DNA of 20,781 nucleotides from CAZJGG01 sp964545475 (lineage in GTDB: Bacteria; Bacillota; Clostridia; Lachnospirales; JAISER01). Both the position numbers and the translations under genes were made by a program. The notes under the pieces were generated by a model. The model was not told the DNA's origin. It did no database searches and saw only the letters and a program-made list of their open reading frames with translations. Shown here in pieces: positions 15,309 to 20,781 of this stretch (positions are counted from its first letter, which is position 1; every line of letters starts with the position of its first letter). The stretch covers positions 1-20,781 of the forward strand of contig CAZJGG010000055.1 of NCBI GenBank assembly GCA_964545475.1, read 5' to 3'.

Positions 15309-15310
15309 AA

Positions 15311-15344
15311 ACAAGGGTTCTCGAATAGTATCGAAAACCCTTGT
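15311..15344 (-). terminator. Terminator of the 130-aa membrane-protein gene
   Basis: ACAAGGGTT-C-TCGA (15311-15324) pairs with TCGA-A-AACCCTTGT (15331-15344). On the minus strand the hairpin is followed by TTTTATTTCG. It lies 76 bases after the stop codon and insulates this gene from the mtlA regulatory region next to it. Confidence 0.75.
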
Positions 15345-15420
15345 TATGTAATGCTTGGGAGTCAGGAAAGCTAATGGGGATTATGTTTACTATCTCCCCA
15401 ATAAATAGCAAGTTGTATAA

Positions 15421-15813
15421 TTATTTGCTTTCTAATGAAACTAGCGAACCATCTGTTTCTTCTGCAACCCGGTCTCCAATTTCAAATTTTTCTTGTTTTG
15501 TTTTTTTGGACGAAACCTTGTACTGCTTCTCTGCACCGCTATTATCTTTGACAAAAATAATTACGTCGGGGGTTGTTTGTACGACTTCTATTCTTACAAT
15601 TTCCATTATTTTCTCTGCAAGGCGTTTATCCTTTGCAACTCCGATAGCTAATCCAATGCACATTCCTATCAGAAGTCCCATGGACATTCCCAAAGACATA
15701 TTATCAGGGAATAGAATATTGCCATATATTAATCCGCCAGTCACGCCAAAACACATACCGAGGCTCATGTACAGAGCTGTGTACTTTTCAATTTTCTTTT
15801 TCTTGCTTTTCAT
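15421..15813 (-). CDS. Small glycine-rich membrane protein of unknown function, 130 aa
   Basis: After a lysine-rich start (MKSKKKKIEKY), two membrane segments are visible, at about residues 13-34 (LYMSLGMCFGVTGGLIYG) and 38-60. The second consists of glycine-spaced repeats (SLGMSMGLLIGMCIGLAIG) that suggest tight helix packing. The remaining ~70 residues are soluble and beta-rich (EIVRIEVVQTTPDVIIFVKD), ending EETDGSLVSLESK. I do not recognise a family with a known function. The ATG has AGGAG 8 bases upstream. It has its own promoter (15856-15884) and terminator, so it is a single-gene unit. Confidence 0.75.
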   Translation of the reverse strand: MKSKKKKIEKYTALYMSLGMCFGVTGGLIYGNILFPDNMSLGMSMGLLIGMCIGLAIGVAKDKRLAEKIMEIVRIEVVQTTPDVIIFVKDNSGAEKQYKVSSKKTKQEKFEIGDRVAEETDGSLVSLESK

Positions 15814-15855
15814 TTACATTCTCCTAATACAATTCCAGTTTACTTCACCGTCTAT

Positions 15856-15884
15856 TTTATAAATAATTCCCTATAATACGCCAA
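15856..15884 (-). promoter_or_regulatory. Promoter of the 130-aa membrane-protein gene
   Basis: On the minus strand TTGGCG (15884-15879) and TATAAA (15861-15856) are separated by 17 bp. It begins about 40 bases past the tRNA-Leu 3' end, so tRNA read-through could also contribute. The tRNA-to-promoter spacer contains a weak dyad, AAAGTTG / CAACTTT. Confidence 0.5.
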
Positions 15885-15924
15885 AAGTTGCCAAATTTTC
15901 ATTCGACAACTTTCGACAAAACTA

Positions 15925-16011
15925 TGGTGCGGATAACAGGACTTGAACCTGCATGGAGAAACCTCCACTAGAACCTGAATCTAGCGCGTCTGCCAATTCC
16001 GCCATATCCGC
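15925..16011 (-). tRNA. tRNA-Leu (anticodon CAG)
   Basis: The minus strand from 16011 to 15925 folds as a class II tRNA. The acceptor stem is GCGGATA / TATCCGC, with discriminator A and encoded CCA. The D-arm contains GGCGGAATTGGCAGACGC. The anticodon stem is CTAGA / TCTAG with loop TTCAGGT, giving anticodon CAG. A long variable arm (TGGAGGTTTCTCCA) and T-arm (CAGGTTCAAGTCCTG) follow. It decodes CUG leucine codons and lies downstream of and in the same direction as the secreted-protein gene. Confidence 0.96.
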
Positions 16012-16015
16012 ATGT

Positions 16016-16038
16016 TGGCGGAAAAACATTTTCCGCCA
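16016..16038 (-). repeat. Perfect 10-bp hairpin just upstream of tRNA-Leu
   Basis: TGGCGGAAAA (16016-16025) and TTTTCCGCCA (16029-16038) form a perfect stem with a 3-base loop, 19 bases after the stop of the secreted-protein gene and 4 bases before the tRNA 5' end. In the direction of transcription no T-run follows, so it is not a standard terminator for that gene. The 3' arm is complementary to tRNA positions 8-15. Confidence 0.7.
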
Positions 16039-16057
16039 TAATTTAAGTAAGCACTAA

Positions 16058-17947
16058 TTAATATAAAACTGTTGTTGGTTGTATGGAAATATACTTTTCG
16101 TTTTGCAAAAATACATCCATAGGTATTAGTGAATTAATATAAAGCTCATTTATGCTTTCAAACGGCTTATTGTTTCTGTATTCTACAATTCTGTCCGCCA
16201 TTGAGGAGGTAAGACCTTTTAATGTCATTAATTCCTCTTTTGAAGCGTTAGAAATACTTGTAGAAACAGTTATCTTGCTAATATTTTGATTAAAAACATC
16301 AGTTGATACACCTTGAACTTCCGAAAGCTCAGCTACTGTTTTAAAAAATGCATTTTTATCTCTATAACCAACAATGCTTGATGCAATTTCACCGTTTACA
16401 TCTTTTAAAGCCGCAACAAGCTGCTCGACAGATGCTGTATTAATATTAGTATAATAGCTTCCAAAAGGAGGGTAATAACCGTCTGAAACAGAAGATCTTG
16501 AATAAACATCAATAAAACGTTGGTTTAAATCATATTTATCTCTGGTAATAATAGACTTTGTATAAAGTTCAGTTTTATCAGTAAATTTATAGTTTCTTCT
16601 GTAATCAATAATTCTGTCGGCATCTTGAGATGTAAAGTTAATCAGTGTTAAAAGCTCTTCTCTTGAAGCTGTGTTAATGTTTGTAGAAACAGAAGCTCTG
16701 TTTACGTTTCTGTAAAACATCTCTGGTGTAAAATCTCTTATATACCGTAAATCTTCTACCTGATAGAAATAACCTCTAGAGTTTCTATAGTCAACAATGT
16801 TTTGGGCAACATCACTTGATATGTCCAAAAGGCTGTTTAAAATTTGGGTTTTGGAAGCTGTATTTAGATTAACTAAAGCTTCGCCGTAATAAGGGGGAAG
16901 AGTTGTTCCAGGGGCATAACTTATTGTACCTCTAGTAGCAACGTCTATAAAACGTTCGTTTAAATCATATGTGTTTCTTGTTAATATAAGCTTTGAGTAA
17001 AGCTCTGTTTTGCTAACAAACCTTGTAGCTCTTCTGTAATCAATAATTTTATCAACTTCAGCGGAGGTTATATTTTTAAGAGTAAGAAGTTCTTCTCTTG
17101 AAGCTGTATTAATATCAGTACAAACGCTTATTTTCCAAAGGTTATCGTTATATATTGTGTTTGTTATGTTACGAACGTTTTTTAGTTCTGTAGGTGTATT
17201 AAAATAGCCGTTATTTGTACGATAATCTATAATGCTTTGGGCGATAACGGAGTCTACACCGGTTAATGCAGAGGAGAGCTGTGCAGAGGTTGCCGTGTTT
17301 ATATTAATTGTTGTAAAACCTATACCCGGAAAATATCCGTTTGTATTTCCGTTATAGCCAGGACCAAAATAACCGCCTAAGCCATAATAACCGCCGGGGC
17401 CATAATATCCGTTGTATCCGTAATAGCCATAATAGCCGTAATTATACAAGTTCCCATAGCTGAAAGGACCGCCGTAGGCATAATATCCATAAAAATCCTC
17501 TTTGCCCGTTGGGTCGTAAGGAACTGGAGCGATGCTTAAATCTTTAAATATAAATGCATGGGCTTCTTCTTCCCGAACATCAGCATAGCCGTTTTCCAAA
17601 AGAAGCTTATTAATGATTTTTTCACCCATTGTCATAACAACAACGTTGTATCTTCCGGAATTAGATGGTACAAAGTTGTCAAACGTAATGGAAACAAGTT
17701 GCCCCATTATTTTTTCGTTTGCATAATCAAGGGCTTTTTGGTTGCCTTTAGCGTTAACGCCTACAAGCCTTACAAAAGCAGTGTCCTGTGTTCCGTAGGG
17801 TTTAACTTTAAAAGTTTCGCCGTCAATAACCTGAACAACTGTTGCAAAGCATGGTCCGTTTAGCATAACGTTTTCCGCAGCTTGAACAAACGAAAGAGAC
17901 ATGCATATTATTACAAAGGTAAGAAATAACGAAGCAAGTTTTTTCAT
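16058..17947 (-). CDS. Secreted protein: degenerate SNase-like domain, Gly/Tyr linker, six ComEA-type helix-hairpin-helix motifs
   Basis: A 629-aa protein starting MKKLASLFLTF with a clear signal peptide ending near AQAAE-like residues (FVQAAEN, about residue 23). Residues ~33-130 resemble a staphylococcal-nuclease/TNase fold, but key catalytic positions differ. Residues ~148-210 are a Gly/Tyr-rich linker (YGYYGYYGYNGYYGPGGYYG). Three tandem repeats of ~142 residues then begin near 215, 358 and 500, each with two ComEA-like helix-hairpin-helix units (NINTATSAQL, DINTASREEL, NLNTASKTQI, NINTASREEL, NINTASVEQL, SISNASKEEL, each followed by ...IIDYR-like ends). Such motifs bind DNA non-specifically in ComEA, so an extracellular DNA-binding role is inferred. 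I chose the ATG at 17947, which has AGGAG 8 bases upstream, over a GTG at 17956 that overlaps that site. It follows yhbY by 32 bases. Confidence 0.88.
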   Translation of the reverse strand: MKKLASLFLTFVIICMSLSFVQAAENVMLNGPCFATVVQVIDGETFKVKPYGTQDTAFVRLVGVNAKGNQKALDYANEKIMGQLVSITFDNFVPSNSGRYNVVVMTMGEKIINKLLLENGYADVREEEAHAFIFKDLSIAPVPYDPTGKEDFYGYYAYGGPFSYGNLYNYGYYGYYGYNGYYGPGGYYGLGGYFGPGYNGNTNGYFPGIGFTTININTATSAQLSSALTGVDSVIAQSIIDYRTNNGYFNTPTELKNVRNITNTIYNDNLWKISVCTDINTASREELLTLKNITSAEVDKIIDYRRATRFVSKTELYSKLILTRNTYDLNERFIDVATRGTISYAPGTTLPPYYGEALVNLNTASKTQILNSLLDISSDVAQNIVDYRNSRGYFYQVEDLRYIRDFTPEMFYRNVNRASVSTNINTASREELLTLINFTSQDADRIIDYRRNYKFTDKTELYTKSIITRDKYDLNQRFIDVYSRSSVSDGYYPPFGSYYTNINTASVEQLVAALKDVNGEIASSIVGYRDKNAFFKTVAELSEVQGVSTDVFNQNISKITVSTSISNASKEELMTLKGLTSSMADRIVEYRNNKPFESINELYINSLIPMDVFLQNEKYISIQPTTVLY

Positions 17948-17979
17948 TAATTCCACTCCTAACAGGATTTTAAATATTA

Positions 17980-18273
17980 TTATTTAGGCAACTCAATTTT
18001 TGGATTAGTTTTAGATTTTCTATATAAAACAAATTTTCTGCCAATAACTTGAACCAATTCCGAACGTGTTCGACCTTGCGCAGTATTGGCAATTTCTTTA
18101 ACGTCTTCATCACAATTGTTTAAAACGTTAATTTTAACAAGCTCTCTTTTTTCAAGGGCTTCGTCTATGCTTTTAGCAACCTCCGGCGTGAAGCCTTCTT
18201 TTCCAACTTGCAGTATAGAATTTTCAGAATTTATAAGCCCTCTTAAATATGAGCGCTGTTTGCTAGTTAACAT
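17980..18273 (-). CDS. yhbY: YhbY-family RNA-binding protein (CRM domain)
   Basis: A 97-aa single-domain CRM protein thought to bind pre-ribosomal RNA during large-subunit assembly. It opens with MLTSKQRSYLRGLINSENSI and contains VGKEGFTPEV, the GxxG-type RNA-binding loop, then LVKINVLNN and the closing strand VIGRKFVLYRKS. Its length is normal for the family. AAGGAG lies 7 bases before the ATG and is directly abutted by MITE copy C, which separates this gene from pgsA. Removing the MITE and one TTA would leave the two genes about 14 bases apart. Confidence 0.92.
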   Translation of the reverse strand: MLTSKQRSYLRGLINSENSILQVGKEGFTPEVAKSIDEALEKRELVKINVLNNCDEDVKEIANTAQGRTRSELVQVIGRKFVLYRKSKTNPKIELPK

Positions 18274-18289
18274 TAAATTTCTCCTTTAA

Positions 18290-18453
18290 GAGTCTGTTCA
18301 AAGTCTCCATTTCAGTGTCTTTTCGGCAAATTTTCTTAATTGCTGCGTCAGCGACAAACGCCCATACTTCTCCTAGTATGAACGTTCGCCGCTTCCTTGA
18401 AATTCAAAAAATTTGCTCGAAAATTCACTAAAAGCGAGACTTTGAACAGGCTC
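18290..18453 (-). mobile_element. GAGCCTG MITE, full-length copy C (164 bp)
   Basis: Ends GAGTCTGTTCAAAGTCTC (18290-18307) and GAGACTTTGAACAGGCTC (18436-18453) pair at 17 of 18 positions. TAA flanks both sides (18287-18289, 18454-18456). The centre has the same CATACT / AGTATG hairpin as copies A and B. It lies between pgsA and yhbY; its last base on the plus strand supplies the G of the pgsA stop codon TAG. Confidence 0.88.
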
Positions 18454-18998
18454 TAAGACTTTTCTTTTAAAATGCTTCTGTTTACGTATATATATTCAAT
18501 AGCTGAAATAATGCAAAATAGTACTGATAAAAATATAAGTACAGGGTTAATTATAGATAAAAATTTTACAACAGGCTGAAGCAAAATTGATATAATTAAC
18601 GCCATTTGTGTTACGGTTTTTAATTTGCCCCAAAAACCAGCGGAAATTACAATCTTTTTTTCAAGAGCAAGCATTCGGAAGCCGGTAATAATAAATTCTC
18701 GACCGATAAGGATAATAACAACCCAAGCTTGAAGGCTTCCAAGCTGAACAAATGCTATAAGAGCAGATGCAACTAAAAGTTTGTCGGCCAAAGGGTCCAT
18801 AAGCTTGCCGAAATTTGTAACTAAATTATACTTCCTGGCAATATATCCGTCAAGCCAATCCGTTAAGGAGGCAACAACAAATATAAGGGGTGCAAAAATT
18901 TGGGAAATTTGAGCAGAAACGGTATTAGACAGCAATAGCCATAAAAATACCGGAATGAGCAAAACTCTTAAAACTGTAAGCCTATTCGGCAGATTCAT
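18453..18998 (-). CDS. pgsA: CDP-diacylglycerol-glycerol-3-phosphate 3-phosphatidyltransferase
   Basis: PgsA makes phosphatidylglycerol phosphate, the first committed step to phosphatidylglycerol, in the cytoplasmic membrane. The 181-aa protein begins MNLPNRLTVLRVLLIPVF and shows the full CDP-alcohol phosphotransferase motif DG-x2-AR-x8-G-x3-D-x3-D at Asp50, Gly51, Ala54, Arg55, Gly64, Asp68 and Asp72, with about five membrane helices. I chose the ATG at 18998, not 19031, because GGAG lies 9 bases upstream and MNLPNRLT is the family's normal start. It overlaps the end of rimO by 17 bases, so the two are translationally coupled. Its stop codon TAG is formed at the junction with MITE copy C; before insertion it would have been TAA. 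Confidence 0.94.
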   Translation of the reverse strand: MNLPNRLTVLRVLLIPVFLWLLLSNTVSAQISQIFAPLIFVVASLTDWLDGYIARKYNLVTNFGKLMDPLADKLLVASALIAFVQLGSLQAWVVIILIGREFIITGFRMLALEKKIVISAGFWGKLKTVTQMALIISILLQPVVKFLSIINPVLIFLSVLFCIISAIEYIYVNRSILKEKS

Positions 18999-20325
18999 AC
19001 AACATCTCTCCATAAAGGTCGTAATCGGCACTTTGTATAATTTTTACTTTAACAAAATCCCCCGAAATAAGTTCCCCGGGGTATTCAAAAAATACAACCC
19101 CGTCTATTTCATATGAATCCCTGTAGCTTCGCCCTGCATAAACGTCTTTTCCGGATATTTTGCCATCCACAATAACGTCTAGGGTTTTGCCAACCTGCTT
19201 ATTTAATAGTTCCCCGGAAATTTCCTTTTGAAGCGCCATTATTTCTTTCATACGCTGTTTTTTAACTTTAGCAGGAACTTGTTCCCGCATTTTTGAAGCA
19301 GGCGTTCCTTCTTCTTTAGAATAAGCGAAAACTCCGCATTTGTCAAATTTAATTTCTGTAACAAAATCTTTAAGGCAGTTAAATTCCTCTTCTGTTTCCC
19401 CGGGGAAACCAGTAATAAGTGTAGTCCTAAGGCTTATATCAGGCATAACCTCACGAAGCTTACTAATTATTTTTCTAAGCTGGCTGTTAGAGGATTTTCT
19501 CCCCATCCTTTTTAAAACTGTGTCGCTGGCGTGCTGAATTGGCATGTCCAAATAATGGCATACCTTTTTGTTTTCAGCCATTTCTATAATAGTTTCATCA
19601 GTAATATGCTCCGGATAAGCATATAAAATTCTTATCCATTCAATTCCTTCAATAGAAGAAAGCCCACGTAATAACAAATGAAGCCTGTTTTCACCGTATA
19701 TGTCTGTTCCATACAATGATGTGTCTTGGGCTACTAAAATAATTTCCTTTACACCTTTTTTGGCAAGCATTTCACCCTCGGCCATAATGCCTTCCATAGA
19801 GCGACTTTTATATTTTCCTCTTATTGAGGGTATTGTACAATAAGTACATGAATTGTCGCATCCCTCCGCTATTTTTATAAAAGCAAAGTATGCAGGGGTT
19901 GATAATACTCTTTTTGAGTAAAAGTCTTCAGATATGGTGTTTTGAGATTCTGATACTAAAGAGACTTTTTTCTCTGTTAAAACGTCTTTTACAACGGATG
20001 CTATTGAAGCATATTCAGAAACACCAACAATTGCGTTAATTTCTGGCATTTCCTCTAAAACCTTGTCTTTGTATCTTTGAGCCATGCAGCCGGTTACAAT
20101 TAACGCTTTGCATACGCCTGTTTTCTTATATTCTGCAAGCTCTAATATGCTGTTAACGCTTTCTTTGTTAGCATCATTAATAAAGCCGCAAGTATTTATA
20201 ATAATGATTTCTGCTTCCCCCGGCTCGTCTGTAAGGGAAAAACCGTTTTCTCCCAAAATTCCAAGCATAATCTCGCTATCAACTAAATTTTTGTCACAGC
20301 CAAGGGATAAAAAATATACGTTCAA
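18982..20325 (-). CDS. rimO: Ribosomal protein S12 methylthiotransferase RimO
   Basis: A radical-SAM enzyme that adds a methylthio group to an aspartate of ribosomal protein S12. The 447-aa protein has the N-terminal UPF0004 domain with three cluster cysteines (LGCDKN, INTCGF, VTGCMAQR). The radical-SAM triad is Cys156, Cys160 and Cys163 (EGCDNSCTYCTIPSIRGK), and a C-terminal TRAM domain ends GDFVKVKIIQSADYDLYGE. The YFLSLGCDKNLVDSE opening separates RimO from the tRNA enzyme MiaB. The start is TTG at 20325 with AGGTG 7 bases upstream. No better in-frame start exists. It heads the minus-strand cluster rimO-pgsA-yhbY. Confidence 0.94.
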   Translation of the reverse strand: MNVYFLSLGCDKNLVDSEIMLGILGENGFSLTDEPGEAEIIIINTCGFINDANKESVNSILELAEYKKTGVCKALIVTGCMAQRYKDKVLEEMPEINAIVGVSEYASIASVVKDVLTEKKVSLVSESQNTISEDFYSKRVLSTPAYFAFIKIAEGCDNSCTYCTIPSIRGKYKSRSMEGIMAEGEMLAKKGVKEIILVAQDTSLYGTDIYGENRLHLLLRGLSSIEGIEWIRILYAYPEHITDETIIEMAENKKVCHYLDMPIQHASDTVLKRMGRKSSNSQLRKIISKLREVMPDISLRTTLITGFPGETEEEFNCLKDFVTEIKFDKCGVFAYSKEEGTPASKMREQVPAKVKKQRMKEIMALQKEISGELLNKQVGKTLDVIVDGKISGKDVYAGRSYRDSYEIDGVVFFEYPGELISGDFVKVKIIQSADYDLYGEMLYESAE

Positions 20326-20357
20326 AAAAGCACCTACTTATAAATATTTTATTTTTA

Positions 20358-20389
20358 AAGCTGACTTGGGGCTTGCCCCTAATCAACTT
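20358..20389 (-). terminator. Terminator-like hairpin upstream of rimO
   Basis: On the minus strand AAGTTGATTAGGGGC, loop AA and GCCCCAAGTCAGCTT form a 15-position stem with one A-A mismatch and two G-U pairs. It is followed by TTTAAAAATAAAA, whose T-run is short. It could end transcription entering from beyond the window or act as a leader hairpin 33 bases before the rimO start. Confidence 0.4.
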
Positions 20390-20403
20390 AATCCGATAAT
20401 CTA

Positions 20404-20781
20404 GTAGGGGCTGGCGTCCTGGACAGCACGGAAACGTTATGTTCCAAGGGGTTTCGGGACGTGGAGGACGCCGTCCCCTACGGTGTGGAGCAGGTAGGGA
20501 TTGCAATGATTGCTGGCGGTTTGTAGGGGCTGGCGTCCTCGACAGCCCGGAAACGTTATGTTCCAAGGAGTCTCGGGACGTCGAGGACGCCGTCCCCTAC
20601 GGTGTGGAGCAGGTAAGGATTGCAATGATTGCTGGCGGTTTGTAGAGGCTGGCGTCCTCGACAGCCCGAAAACGTTATGTTACAAGGGGTTTCGGGACGT
20701 GGAGGACGCCAGCCCCTACGGTGTGAAGCAGGTAGGGATTGCAATGATTGCTGGCGGTTTGTAGGGGCTGGCGTCCTCGAC
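20404..20781. repeat. Tandem array of GC-rich 119-bp palindromic repeats, running off the window
   Basis: Units start at 20404, 20523, 20642 and 20761 (last one cut), each GTAGGGG-type, giving an exact 119-bp period three times. Within a unit the left arm GTAGGGGCTGGCGTCCTCGA and a right arm with GAGGACGCC-GTCCCCTAC make an imperfect palindrome of ~79 bp. A ~40-bp spacer follows (GGTGTGGAGCAGGTAGGGAT...). Units differ by scattered substitutions, and none has insertions. The array is far richer in G+C than its surroundings. Reading frames through it are by-products of the repeat and have no gene-like start signals. Confidence 0.9.

Noticed and set aside
16016..16038. Hairpin upstream of tRNA-Leu as a Rho-independent terminator of the secreted-protein gene
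   Set aside because: In the direction of transcription it is followed by ACATGCGG, not a T-run.
20294..20764. Several overlapping reading frames of 60-90 codons on both strands across the right-edge repeats
   Set aside because: They follow the 119-bp repeat and its palindromes, so their peptides are repetitive in every frame; they have no ribosome-binding site.
20404..20781. Possible CRISPR array at the right edge
   Set aside because: The period is 119 bp and both the palindrome and the spacer repeat; CRISPR spacers would be unique and the repeat only ~25-40 bp.

Overview
The window looks like a chromosomal segment of a low-G+C anaerobic Firmicute, probably class Clostridia. The DNA is visibly AT-rich and the ribosome-binding sites are strong AGGAGG types. 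The PTS genes are Firmicute/enterobacterial mannitol-type, and a yeiH/LysR divergon, rimO-pgsA, yhbY and ComEA-like helix-hairpin-helix repeats are present. No phage gene, transposase, CRISPR array or rRNA is visible. The genus cannot be fixed from sequence alone.

Positions 1-5236 are an accessory-looking, repeat-rich zone. It holds a 108-bp inverted-repeat element with a perfect 5-bp target duplication, a small orphan gene (302-538), a divergent LysR regulator and YeiH-type sulfur-anion exporter (800-2797), and an orphan 492-residue HTH protein (3379-4857). It also carries five copies or fragments of one MITE-like family (164 bp full length, ends GAGCCTG...CAGGCTC, 3-bp TTA/TAA target duplications). 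A sixth copy lies far away at 18290-18453. A methyl-accepting chemotaxis protein with an apparent string of HAMP-like modules follows (5237-7447) and ends at a 21-bp perfect bidirectional terminator (7481-7528).

Positions 15250 down to 7540 (minus strand) are a seven-gene mannitol-type PTS operon: IICB (mtlA), a PRD regulator (mtlR-like), IIA (mtlF), a 1-phosphofructokinase-family kinase, a SorE-like medium-chain dehydrogenase, a private HPr and a private Enzyme I. The usual mannitol-1-phosphate 5-dehydrogenase (mtlD) is absent. A SorE-type enzyme works on the carbon next to the phosphorylated one, so mannitol-1-P would become fructose-1-P, exactly what a 1-phosphofructokinase uses. This predicted route (mannitol -> mannitol-1-P -> fructose-1-P -> fructose-1,6-bisphosphate) is the main hypothesis from the window. 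The operon's HPr keeps His15 but has Lys at position 46 in place of the regulatory serine.

Positions 20325 down to 15421 (minus strand) are a housekeeping/envelope cluster: rimO, pgsA, yhbY, a secreted protein, tRNA-Leu(CAG) and a small glycine-rich membrane protein. The secreted protein has a degenerate staphylococcal-nuclease-like domain, a Gly/Tyr-rich linker and three ~142-residue repeats, each with two ComEA-type helix-hairpin-helix motifs. A MITE copy sits exactly between pgsA and yhbY and contributes a base to the pgsA stop codon.

The right edge (20404-20781) is a GC-rich tandem array of 119-bp units, each containing a long palindrome; it runs off the window.
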